Below are positions 33,827-40,917 of a stretch of 40,917 bases of DNA, piece after piece. Origin of the DNA: Magnetococcales bacterium WMHbin3. Its GTDB lineage: Bacteria; Pseudomonadota; Magnetococcia; Magnetococcales; Magnetaquicoccaceae. Each line of letters opens with the position of its first letter. Positions within the stretch are counted from its first letter, which is position 1. Where the stretch lies: positions 1-40,917 of the forward strand of contig PDZX01000036.1 in the NCBI GenBank assembly GCA_002753185.1, written 5' to 3'. A program made the translations under genes and the position numbers. A model generated the notes under the pieces. That model saw only the letters and a list, made by a program, of their open reading frames with translations, did not search any database and was not told the origin of the DNA.

Positions 33827-35205
33827 CCCGCAGACTCCCGGATGCACTTCCGCACCGCCTCGGTTTCCGGGGCGACGACCCGGCAGCGGGCCGGCAGGGA
33901 GAGCAACCCCTCCAGCGCGGGAGGCATGGCGGGCGGCATGCCGATCGCCCTTTCCACTGCCATGCCAAATTTCGCGGGATGGGCGGTCGCCAGACAGATC
34001 ATGCCGGGGAACTCCCGCGCCGCCTCGACTCCCACGGCGGTGTGGGGATCGAGCAGGATGCCATGCGCCATCCAGGTGGCATGGATCCGGTGCAAGGTTG
34101 CCTCTTCGCTCACCCGCCGCGCGGTAAAAATTGCCGCCGCCTCGCGCCTTTTTTCCTCCCCGATGGCAAAGAGGCCCTCCTGTTGCAAACGGGTCATCCT
34201 CTCCCGCACGGCCTCGGCATCCTCTCCGAGCAGATAATAGAGAAACCGCTCGAAGTTGGAGGAGATCTGAATGTCCATCGAGGGACTGAGGGAGGGTTGC
34301 ACCGTCCCGGCCCGATAGACCCCGGTCTCCATGAAGCGGACCAGGATGTCGTTGCAATTGGTGGCCAACACCAGCCGGTCCACCGGCAGCCCCATGCGCA
34401 TGGCCATGTAACCGGCGAAGATGTCGCCGAAGTTGCCGGTGGGCACGGAGAAGGCGGCCTTGCGTTCCGTATTGCCATCGGCGGTCCTGGCCCAGGCGTA
34501 AAAATAATAGACGATCTGCGCCAGGATGCGCGCCCAGTTGATGGAGTTCACCGCCCCCAGCCGATAGGTCTCCTTGAAGGCCAGGTCGTTGAACAGCTCC
34601 TTGACGATGCGCTGCCCGTCGTCGAAGGAACCCCGGATGGCGATGTTATGCACATTCGAGTCCAACACGGTGGTCATCTGGCGTTCCTGGATCGGCGAGA
34701 CCCGGCCATGGGGGTGGAGAATGAAGATCCGAATCCCCTTTTTGCCCCGCACCCCGTGAATGGCGGCGGAACCGGTGTCCCCGGAGGTGGCGCCGAGGAT
34801 GTTCATCTGGCCGCCATGGTCGGCGAGCAGCGCCTCGAACAGATTGCCGAGCAACTGGAGAGCCACGTCCTTGAAGGCCAGGGTGGGGCCGTGGAAGAGT
34901 TCCAGCAGCCAGTGCTCCCCGACCGGCGTCACCGGGGTGACCTCCGGGTGGGTAAAGGTGGCGAAGGAGCGGATGACCAGCTCCTCGAGCCGACCGGCGA
35001 CCGGATCGCCGGGGGTCATGAACAAGGCCATCACCTCCACCGCGAGTTGCTGGAAGGTCAGGCCAGACCACTGCCGCAACACGGCGGGGGCCGACACGGG
35101 AATCCGCTCCGGCAGCAACAGGCCGCCATCCGTGGCCAAGCCCATCATCACGGCCTGGGAAAAGGTCATCGGCTCGACCCCGCCCCGGGTACTCACATAT
35201 CGCAC
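33823..35205 (-). CDS. thrC: Threonine synthase
   Basis: A 460-residue PLP enzyme converting O-phosphohomoserine to threonine. YVSTRGG and MMGLATDGGLLLPE mark the N-terminus of the family. The PLP lysine is Lys112 in PTLAFKDVALQ, and ATSGDTGSAA binds the cofactor phosphate. Length is normal for the long (class II) form. The start is a GTG at 35205 with AAGGAG seven bases upstream; the ATG at 35210 is out of frame and too close to the ribosome-binding site. It is the only amino-acid biosynthesis gene here. Confidence 0.95.
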   Translation of the reverse strand: MRYVSTRGGVEPMTFSQAVMMGLATDGGLLLPERIPVSAPAVLRQWSGLTFQQLAVEVMALFMTPGDPVAGRLEELVIRSFATFTHPEVTPVTPVGEHWLLELFHGPTLAFKDVALQLLGNLFEALLADHGGQMNILGATSGDTGSAAIHGVRGKKGIRIFILHPHGRVSPIQERQMTTVLDSNVHNIAIRGSFDDGQRIVKELFNDLAFKETYRLGAVNSINWARILAQIVYYFYAWARTADGNTERKAAFSVPTGNFGDIFAGYMAMRMGLPVDRLVLATNCNDILVRFMETGVYRAGTVQPSLSPSMDIQISSNFERFLYYLLGEDAEAVRERMTRLQQEGLFAIGEEKRREAAAIFTARRVSEEATLHRIHATWMAHGILLDPHTAVGVEAAREFPGMICLATAHPAKFGMAVERAIGMPPAMPPALEGLLSLPARCRVVAPETEAVRKCIRESAG

Positions 35206-35289
35206 GCCATTACTCCTTGCCAGCCGCTCGGAAGTTGAAAATCACCTGCCACAGAATAACCCATCACGGCCAAAAAATCGACCGGAACT

Positions 35290-35982
35290 TCACAAAAAAG
35301 CGTTGCGCGACGGCACATCGTCCCCCAGCAACCCCAGGCCCGCATGGAACTTCGACACCCCCCCCGCGACGAGGCCATGCCGGGCGGCCAGTTCCCCGGC
35401 AAAAGCGCATACCGCCTCGCGCGGGGCGGCGAACGACTCCACCTCCAGCTCGCGGATGGCGGCCCGCCGGGTACCGGCCCGGACCTCGCCCTCGTCGCAG
35501 GCGATCCGCGCGGCCCCGCCCTCCGGCAGGGGGCAGGACCAGACCAGACGGTGGATGGCGCAGGTGAACAAGGGCATCAGAAGGGCGTCCAGCAGGCCGC
35601 GCCGGGCCAGTTCGTGGCGCACCGGGCCATCGTCGAGTTCCCGGCCACGGGCGAACTCCCCGGACGGGGCCGCCTGACACCATTCGGGACGCCGGATCAA
35701 GCCGCCGACCCGGGTTCCGCCCCCCTTGATCTCCACCACGCGCACGCCGCCGGATGCACGCAACCGCAACGCCAGGCCATGCGCCATCAGCAACCGGCGA
35801 TCCTCCAGATCCAGATAGGCATCCACGTACGAGCGGTCCTCCGGAGGGGAGGCATGGGCCAGACGCACCCCCACGTCGGCGCGGATCGTGGCGAGCAGCG
35901 CGGGAGAGGAGACCGGAAACTTGATCTCCTCTTCCCAGTGGGGAGGGATTACGAACGCACCGGATAGCCCTGCGCCTTCCAT
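35290..35982 (-). CDS. CYTH domain protein
   Basis: A 230-residue protein. WEEEIKFPV near residue 17 is the CYTH ExExK signature, and charged strands typical of the triphosphate tunnel follow (YVDAYLDLED, LALRLRASG, VVEIKGGG). The end has VSKFHAGLGLLG, common in CYTH proteins of this type. Such proteins hydrolyse tripolyphosphate or other triphosphates in the cytoplasm. ATG 35982 overlaps the end of the rhodanese gene by 34 bases; no better start is seen. Confidence 0.8.
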   Translation of the reverse strand: MEGAGLSGAFVIPPHWEEEIKFPVSSPALLATIRADVGVRLAHASPPEDRSYVDAYLDLEDRRLLMAHGLALRLRASGGVRVVEIKGGGTRVGGLIRRPEWCQAAPSGEFARGRELDDGPVRHELARRGLLDALLMPLFTCAIHRLVWSCPLPEGGAARIACDEGEVRAGTRRAAIRELEVESFAAPREAVCAFAGELAARHGLVAGGVSKFHAGLGLLGDDVPSRNAFL

Positions 35983-36368
35983 TGGAGCATGCCGCCGGAA
36001 AGATTGTACACCTTGGCGAATCCCGCCCGTTTCAGCGTCACGGCGCCGTTCAGGGAGCGCGCGCCGCTGCGGCAGATCACCACCACCTCCCGCTCCGGCG
36101 CGGCCTTGGCCCGCACGGCCTCCAACTGACCGGACAAATCCGACAGGGGGAAGTTCCAGGTGCCCTGGATATGCCCCTCGGCGTACTCGCCGGGGGTGCG
36201 CACATCGAGCAACAGGACCTGCTGGTTGCCCTTCATCCGTTCGGCCAGCCCATGCACCGACAGGTGCTCCACGCCGTAGACGCGGCCCAGGATGGGACCG
36301 CGCAGGACCAATACCATGAACAAGACGGTCAAAAAAACCGACAAACCGTTTTGCGCCAACCACTCCAT
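35949..36368 (-). CDS. Membrane-anchored rhodanese-like protein
   Basis: A 139-residue protein: an N-terminal membrane segment (about 9-24) and a rhodanese domain (LLLDVRTPGEYAEGHI, then VVVICRSGARS with the active-site Cys99). It is a YibN-like sulfurtransferase of unknown acceptor. GGAGG lies six bases before ATG 36368. It follows the ArsR gene by 26 bases, so the pair is probably cotranscribed. Confidence 0.9.
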   Translation of the reverse strand: MEWLAQNGLSVFLTVLFMVLVLRGPILGRVYGVEHLSVHGLAERMKGNQQVLLLDVRTPGEYAEGHIQGTWNFPLSDLSGQLEAVRAKAAPEREVVVICRSGARSLNGAVTLKRAGFAKVYNLSGGMLQWKAQGYPVRS

Positions 36369-36394
36369 CTCATCCTCCGCCGTTTACAGAAAGT

Positions 36395-36757
36395 TCATTC
36401 CGTGACCGCTGCGTCCCCGCCAGGGGGGAGTGGCGGCAGGGAGATCCCGCCCACCGCGCCATGCCCCTCGCAGAAGATGCTGCGCGTCAAAGCCACCAAA
36501 TCCAGCACCTTGCAGTCCCCGACCCGGTAAAAGACCTGATTGGCCTCCCTGCGGGATTCCAGGATGTTCTTGTCCCGCATGATGGTCAGGTGCTGCGAGA
36601 CGTTGGACTGGGTGGTCCCCACCGCGTCAACCAGATCCTGCACGCTCAGTTCCCGATCCCGCAAGGCGACGATCACCTTCAGGCGCAAGGGGTGCGCCAG
36701 GGCCTTCATGCATCGTGCGACCTTTTCAATATTGGCTTCGTCAATCTCGTTGGCCAT
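36395..36757 (-). CDS. ArsR/SmtB family transcriptional regulator
   Basis: A 120-residue winged-helix protein: CMKALAHPLRLKVIVAL, LSVQDLVDAVGTTQSNVSQHLTIMRDKNIL (recognition helix, quoted in two runs of the same helix-turn-helix) and VFYRV in the wing. Cys16 and a late Cys near residue 95 may sense thiols, sulfur species or metals. It is cotranscribed with a rhodanese, a pairing seen in sulfide- or persulfide-sensing systems (BigR-like), but the two-Cys arrangement is not confirmed. The gap upstream (36758-36901) is shared with DUF484. Confidence 0.88.
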   Translation of the reverse strand: MANEIDEANIEKVARCMKALAHPLRLKVIVALRDRELSVQDLVDAVGTTQSNVSQHLTIMRDKNILESRREANQVFYRVGDCKVLDLVALTRSIFCEGHGAVGGISLPPLPPGGDAAVTE

Positions 36758-36828
36758 GATGCCTCATTCCGCTCCCGTTTGAAAAAAACCGCCAGCACGC
36801 ACTTTTTTCCCTGCGCAAGCCGCGCATT

Positions 36829-36852
36829 GTTTATTAGTATTGGCTAAAAATA
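36829..36852. promoter_or_regulatory. Possible ArsR operator
   Basis: An AT-rich imperfect inverted repeat (TTATTAG, six bases, CTAAAAA) lies in the divergent gap between the ArsR gene and DUF484. Six of nine positions pair. ArsR-family operators are short AT-rich palindromes in this position. The evidence is weak. Confidence 0.25.
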
Positions 36853-36901
36853 GGGGCTTTTCCCCGGTTCGTCAACACCTCAAACACGGAGCACCCCCAG
36901 G

Positions 36902-37642
36902 ATGGACCCCGCCACCCACCCACCCGTCGATCTGACCCCGGAACAGGTACGCCACTGGCTCGCGGCCAATCCCAGCTTTTTCGACCTCAACCCGGAGCTG
37001 CTGCCGGCGGCCATCTCCGCCTCCGGCAAGGTGCTGAGCCTGGAGGCGGGACAATTGAACGCCCTGCGCCGCCGCAACGACCAGCTCTCCCAGGACCTCG
37101 ACGCCATGCTGGAACGGATCCGGCGCAACGAGGGGATCTACACCGCCTTCCACGACATCCAGGTGCAACTCATGACCGCCTCCGACCCCTGGGGGATGCT
37201 GTTGGCCGCCACCTGGAAACCGGAACGACTCTTCGACATCCACCGCGCCACCGTGACCATCAGCAGCCGCGCCAACGGGCTGCTCGCCCTCTTCGCCACC
37301 CCGCCGGATCAGGGGGAGACCAGGGAACGGCTCTTTCCCATCGAACACAAGCTCCTGGTGGAGACCTTCCGCGACTCCCCGCGACCCGTCATCCGGGTGG
37401 GACTGGAAGGGAAAAACCGCGACCTGTTTTTTGGCGCCATCGCCCACGAGATCCGTTCCGAGGCCCTGGTTCCACTCTTCTCCCGTCCCGATTCCGGGCC
37501 GGAGGGACTCATCGGCTCGCTCAACCTGGGGGGAGTGACCCCCAACCGGTTCCTGCCCAGCGACTCCACGGACCTGCTGCGCGATCTGGCCGACATCCTG
37601 GGGCTGTGTCTCGCCCGCCTGACACCCATGCGGCTGGCATGA
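36902..37642 (+). CDS. DUF484 family protein
   Basis: A 246-residue protein of the DUF484 (GAF-like) family. The N-terminus VRHWLAANPSFFDLNPELL is the family hallmark, followed by a coiled coil (about 52-80) and a GAF-like domain (LVPLFSRPDSGPEGLIGSL). DUF484 genes sit next to xerC in many proteobacteria, as here (47 bases upstream), but their role is unknown. ATG 36902 follows a GGAG about 12 bases upstream. Confidence 0.88.
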   Translation: MDPATHPPVDLTPEQVRHWLAANPSFFDLNPELLPAAISASGKVLSLEAGQLNALRRRNDQLSQDLDAMLERIRRNEGIYTAFHDIQVQLMTASDPWGMLLAATWKPERLFDIHRATVTISSRANGLLALFATPPDQGETRERLFPIEHKLLVETFRDSPRPVIRVGLEGKNRDLFFGAIAHEIRSEALVPLFSRPDSGPEGLIGSLNLGGVTPNRFLPSDSTDLLRDLADILGLCLARLTPMRLA

Positions 37643-37689
37643 GGCATGCTTGACCTTCCGGCGTTCTCTCAACCGATGGAGCGCCGACC

Positions 37690-38667
37690 ATGACCACCAG
37701 CACCGAAATCGATCCCCTCTTCGCCCCCTTCTTCCGTTATCTGGCCACGGAGCGCCGCTACTCGCGGCACACCGTGGCCGCCTATCTGTCGGATCTGACC
37801 CGCTTTGCCGCGTTCTGGCTCGCCTGGAAAAAAACCCCCCTGACGGAAGCGTCCTTGCCCGACATCCGGCCCGCCGACATGCGCGCCTTCCTGGGCCGGG
37901 AACTGCGGGAAGGGATGGCCAAGACCACCCTGCAACGACGCATGGCCTCGGTGCGTTCCTGGTTCCGCTTTCTGGAGCGCCGGGGTGTGGTGACCACCAA
38001 TCCGGCGGCGCTGGTCGCCTCGCCCAAGGCCGGCCTGCGCCTGCCCCGCGCCCCCAGCCAGGAAGAGACCCTCCGCATCCTCGACGCCCCCCTGCCCCCC
38101 GGCCCCACCAATGGCCGACAACTCCCGGATTGGCAAGAGGCCCGCGATGTTGCGATTCTGGAACTGCTCTACGGTTCCGGCCTGCGCGTCGGCGAGGCGT
38201 GCGGCCTCAACCGCATGGATCTCGACCTGGCCGGCGGCGCGGCCCGCGTCATGGGCAAAGGGGGCAAGGAGCGGATCGCCCTGCTCACCGAACCCACGGT
38301 GGAGGCGTTGGAACATTACCTGCGCCTGCTCGACCGGAATCTCCCCGGTCAACCCGCCACCTCACCGCTCTTCATCGGGGTCAACCGCACCGCCGGGGAT
38401 CGCCGTCTCAATCCCCGCCAGATCCAGCGCCTGGTCCAGGATCTGCGCCGGCAACTGGGGCTGCCAGAAAAGATCACGCCCCACTCCCTGCGCCACGCCT
38501 TCGCCACCCATCTGCTGCAGGCCGGGGCGGACCTGCGTTCGATTCAGGAGCTGCTGGGGCATGCCTCGCTCTCCACCACCCAGCGCTATGCCCATCTGGA
38601 CCTCGCCTCGCTCGCCCGCATCCACCGGGAGGCCCATCCCCACGCGCGGCGGGAAGCCCCCACGTGA
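37690..38667 (+). CDS. xerC: Tyrosine recombinase XerC
   Basis: A 325-residue site-specific recombinase that, with XerD, resolves chromosome dimers at dif. The SAM-like N-terminal domain spans about 10-105. The catalytic set is complete: Arg166 (GSGLRVGEAC), Lys190/193 (KGGKER), His265 and Arg268 (HSLRHAFATHLL), His291 (LGHASLSTTQ) and Tyr300 (RYAHLD). The position after DUF484 is the classic one, so this is the housekeeping recombinase rather than an integrase. The stop overlaps the next start (GTGA). Confidence 0.93.
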   Translation: MTTSTEIDPLFAPFFRYLATERRYSRHTVAAYLSDLTRFAAFWLAWKKTPLTEASLPDIRPADMRAFLGRELREGMAKTTLQRRMASVRSWFRFLERRGVVTTNPAALVASPKAGLRLPRAPSQEETLRILDAPLPPGPTNGRQLPDWQEARDVAILELLYGSGLRVGEACGLNRMDLDLAGGAARVMGKGGKERIALLTEPTVEALEHYLRLLDRNLPGQPATSPLFIGVNRTAGDRRLNPRQIQRLVQDLRRQLGLPEKITPHSLRHAFATHLLQAGADLRSIQELLGHASLSTTQRYAHLDLASLARIHREAHPHARREAPT

Positions 38668-39479
38668 ACGCCATCGTCTACCGCTTCATCGAGCAGATCT
38701 TCCTGCCGCCCGGCGTGATCCTCACCGCGTTGGTGACGATTCTGTTCCTGATGCGCCGTACCGCCGTGCCGCGCGCCGTGCGCGTGCTCCTGCTGGCCAC
38801 CCTCTGTCTGACCTGGATCGTCTCCCTGCCGGTGACCGCCCGCCTGGTGGCGGACCTCGTCACCCCCCAGGACCGCTTTCCCCCGGTCACCCCGGAACGG
38901 CTGCGGCAGGCCGATGCGCAGGCCATCGTGATCTTTGGCATCGGTCGCGCCCCGCGCGCGCCGGAGTACGGCGATCGCGACACCCTGTCCGCCAGCGGGC
39001 TGCTGCGCGCCCGCTATGGCGCCCATCTGCACCGGCTGACCGGGCTGCCCATCCTGTTGGCCGGGGGCCGCCCCTACGACGAGGAGGTCTCGGAGGCGCA
39101 ACTCATGCGCGAGGTGCTGGAGCGGGAGTTCGCCACCCCGGTGCGCTGGCTGGACGAGGAGAGCCGCAACACCTGGGAGAATGCGGTCAACTCCGTGGCG
39201 ATCCTGCGCCGGGAGGGGATTGCGCGGGTGGTGCTGGTGATCCACGCCAGGGACGCGGAGCGGGCGCTCTGGTCGATGCGCAAGGCGGCGGGCGAGGAGA
39301 TGGGGATTCTGATCGCGCCCATCCAGATGCGGCCCGGCCAACCGGAGCGGATGCCGCTGGCGGCGGTTCTGCTGGGCTGGGTACCCAACGCCGACGCCAT
39401 GAACCATCTGGCCGTGACCCTGCACGAGGGGTTGGGTCTGCTGTGGTATCGGCTGACTCGTGGCGCAAAAATTGCATAA
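38664..39479 (+). CDS. YdcF/ElyC/SanA family membrane protein (DUF218)
   Basis: A 271-residue protein with two N-terminal membrane segments (about 15-32 and 43-60) and a DUF218 domain: QAIVIFGIGRAPRAPEYG, LPILLAGGRPYDEE and DEESRNTWENAVNS. ElyC-like proteins affect envelope and peptidoglycan precursor metabolism; biochemistry is poorly known. GTG 38664 overlaps the xerC stop; the longer upstream frame is a shadow of xerC. Confidence 0.88.
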   Translation: MNAIVYRFIEQIFLPPGVILTALVTILFLMRRTAVPRAVRVLLLATLCLTWIVSLPVTARLVADLVTPQDRFPPVTPERLRQADAQAIVIFGIGRAPRAPEYGDRDTLSASGLLRARYGAHLHRLTGLPILLAGGRPYDEEVSEAQLMREVLEREFATPVRWLDEESRNTWENAVNSVAILRREGIARVVLVIHARDAERALWSMRKAAGEEMGILIAPIQMRPGQPERMPLAAVLLGWVPNADAMNHLAVTLHEGLGLLWYRLTRGAKIA

Positions 39480-39527
39480 ATTTTTGCGTCATCCCTTCAC
39501 AAAACCCAATACCCACACGGAACCGCC

Positions 39528-40457
39528 ATGTCACGCATCCTCACCCTGGCAACCTTGACCCTGTTCGCCCTGCCGGGATCGCTGCCGGCCGAGATCGCCC
39601 CCCCGCCCGCCATGCGGCAGGAGGAGGCCATCCCCGACTACCCGGAAAGCGCCATCGCCGCCGCGCGCCAGCGCGCCACCCAGGCCCGCAAGCAACTGCA
39701 AGCCCTCCAGGCCGATGCGGTGGAGATGGAAAAGCAGGCCAGGCCGGAACAGGACGACATCCGGCGCCGCAACGAGGCGCAACTCTCGGAACTGTTGAGC
39801 CGGATCAACGCCGCCGAAATGGAGGCCAAGCGGCTGCACGCCGACTGGCGCCACCAAAACAATGAAAAAATCCTCAAACGATTGCAGGAGGCCACGGAAG
39901 CCGCCAAGGTGGCGCGCCAGGCCATGGATGCCCGGTTGCTCCCTGCCCGCGCCGAGGCCGAACAGGCCAGCCAGGCGGCGGAAAAACAGCAAGGGATCGT
40001 GCGGGAGATGACCGCGCAACGGCAAGCCCGCCTGAACGAGGCCCGCGCGGCGTTCGACCGGGCGCACAAAAATGCCGACGCACAGCAACGTTCCACGCCA
40101 TCGGCCTGGCATGACCCGATGGCCTCCCTGGAGGATCTGGTGCGGGAAAACCACCGCGACGCCGAGTTGTCCGTTCCCATCGCCGAGGCCGAGGAGAAAC
40201 TCAACCAGGCCATGAGCGAAGGCAAGGCCGAACTGGACAACGCCAGGGCCATGGCCGAGCAACTGGACAAGGAGGCCAACGCCGCACGGGAACGGCTGCG
40301 CATCGCGCAGTCGGAAAGCGACCGGGAGAACGCCGACCGGGAGGCCCGCCTGAGCGGCATCCGCCAACTGGCCGACAAGCTGCAAACGAAACCCGTCCCA
40401 TCCACCCCCAAAAAGGGCAACACCAGCGCGGCGGCCACCACCCCCGCCGCCTTCTGA
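39528..40457 (+). CDS. Exported coiled-coil protein
   Basis: A 309-residue protein of unknown family. A signal peptide (about 1-21, LFALPGSLPAE) precedes an almost wholly helical Ala/Glu/Arg/Gln-rich mature part. Two or three long coiled-coil segments (about 40-190 and 205-285) are broken by a short Pro/Ser stretch (STPSAWHDPMAS). The Pro/Ala/Thr-rich end may be unstructured. It resembles periplasmic structural or adaptor proteins in composition only. A strong terminator follows. Confidence 0.75.
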   Translation: MSRILTLATLTLFALPGSLPAEIAPPPAMRQEEAIPDYPESAIAAARQRATQARKQLQALQADAVEMEKQARPEQDDIRRRNEAQLSELLSRINAAEMEAKRLHADWRHQNNEKILKRLQEATEAAKVARQAMDARLLPARAEAEQASQAAEKQQGIVREMTAQRQARLNEARAAFDRAHKNADAQQRSTPSAWHDPMASLEDLVRENHRDAELSVPIAEAEEKLNQAMSEGKAELDNARAMAEQLDKEANAARERLRIAQSESDRENADREARLSGIRQLADKLQTKPVPSTPKKGNTSAAATTPAAF

Positions 40458-40485
40458 TTTCCCCATCTCCCTCGCCACGCTTCCC

Positions 40486-40520
40486 AAACGGCCTTGTCCC
40501 CACAAGGCCGTTTTTGTTTG
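40486..40520 (+). terminator. Rho-independent terminator
   Basis: A perfect 12-base stem AAACGGCCTTGT / ACAAGGCCGTTT (40486-40497 and 40502-40513) closes a CCCC loop and is followed by TTGTTT. It ends the DUF484-xerC-YdcF-coiled-coil run. Confidence 0.9.
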
Positions 40521-40835
40521 GTCAGCATCCATTCGCCCGCCAGGACGATGTAGGATGGTGTATTGTTGCAGTCCTAATGACACAGCCCGTTACACGTTCC
40601 GTATCATTGAACCATCCTCAGCACCAGCCACAGGTGTTCCGTTCCGGCCGCACCCCTATCCGTACCGTGAGCAGCTTACATGCCTGGAGCCAAGGGCAAC
40701 CTGGAATCGGGATAGGCATTGCATATCAATCCGGTTTGTCGTACCTTGTATCCACAGGTAGGCAAAGGCAACATCAAACGGATTCTATTCATGTCCCGAT
40801 TGTCTGATGGATGCGATGGAGATGGCTGAGAATCA
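40521..40835. other. Intergenic region, no gene recognised
   Basis: About 315 bases with short open frames on both strands but no recognisable protein. An AGGATGGT/ACCATCCT inverted pair (40551-40558 and 40611-40618) is the only visible structure. The base composition is less GC-rich than the upstream genes, consistent with an accessory junction before the Rpn-type gene at the edge. Confidence 0.5.
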
Positions 40836-40917
40836 ATGGTTGAAAACGAGACAGAAAAAAATAGATCTCAGTACGATACCACTTTCAAGGATCTTTTTGA
40901 ACAGCCGCCGCAACGGC
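40836..40917 (+). CDS. Rpn-family nuclease/transposase-like protein, partial
   Basis: Only the first 27 codons are present. The sequence YDTTFKDLFEQPPQR is the typical N-terminus of Rpn-type PD-(D/E)XK recombination-promoting nucleases. ATG 40836 is the first start after an in-frame TGA at 40827. This N-terminus is absent from the Rpn-like gene at 9249-10325, so the two belong to different subgroups. Confidence 0.65.
   Translation, partial: MVENETEKNRSQYDTTFKDLFEQPPQR

Noticed and set aside
37650-38663. Upstream extension of the YdcF-like frame
   Set aside because: It is a shadow of xerC with low-complexity Pro/Arg/Gly composition. The GTG at 38664 coupled to the xerC stop is the sensible start.
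40551-40618. AGGATGGT/ACCATCCT inverted pair as a transposon end or hairpin
   Set aside because: The eight-base arms are more than 50 bases apart with no target duplication or further symmetry. It could be chance.
40514-40807. Small plus-strand frame after the terminator
   Set aside because: There is no ribosome-binding site, no family similarity and a second overlapping frame of equal length. It was left as intergenic.

Overview
The window is GC-rich and densely packed, with many genes joined by ATGA or GTGA overlaps. It reads as a proteobacterial chromosome. The combination of an XrtA-type (exosortase A-type) exopolysaccharide locus, a DUF484-XerC pair, PilZ, and Rpn/DUF4351 nuclease-like genes would suit a magnetotactic coccus-like (Magnetococcales) or related lineage. 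No RNA gene or other taxonomic marker is present, so that placement is a guess.

Region 1 (1-9127, minus strand) is an exopolysaccharide operon read right to left. A good sigma70-like promoter at about 9099-9127 is followed by an MBOAT O-acyltransferase, an SGNH-like partner, an XrtA-type polyprenyl-phosphate sugar transferase, a Wzz/GumC-like chain-length protein, a BY-kinase with a striking Gly/Tyr tail, a non-hydrolysing UDP-GlcNAc 2-epimerase, and an XrtA-type polysaccharide deacetylase that runs off the left edge. Region 2 (9133-10850, minus) is a small accessory island: an Rpn/PD-(D/E)XK-like gene lying between a DUF2442 remnant and an intact DUF4160-DUF2442 pair.

Region 3 (10887-17140) holds a second MBOAT gene, divergent from and overlapping the start of a second SGNH protein. 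A carbamoyltransferase, an alpha/beta hydrolase and a WalW-like deacetylase follow. Region 4 (17104-20902, minus) is a translationally coupled acyl cassette: ACP, MaoC-SDR fusion, FkbH-like HAD protein and GNAT. The MaoC-SDR gene is frameshifted at a run of nine C, and in that phase it reads straight into the FkbH frame. Region 5 (21047-29272) has a GT39-like glycosyltransferase, a B12-type radical SAM protein, a truncated SGNH gene, a SPASM radical SAM protein (minus), an XrtA-type glycosyltransferase, an XrtA-type O-antigen ligase/polymerase and a methyltransferase. Together regions 1-5 look like one machinery for building, polymerising and decorating (acylating, carbamoylating, deacetylating) a surface glycan. 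No exosortase and no outer-membrane export protein are inside the window.

Region 6 (29269-33826) encodes exported proteins: a Sel1-repeat/HNH nuclease fusion, a coiled-coil retropepsin-like protease, an unknown exported protein, a lytic transglycosylase, and a cytoplasmic PilZ protein. Region 7 (33823-40457) is mostly housekeeping: threonine synthase, a CYTH protein, a rhodanese, an ArsR regulator, DUF484, XerC, a YdcF/ElyC-like protein and an exported coiled-coil protein closed by a clear terminator. A second Rpn-type gene starts at the right edge.
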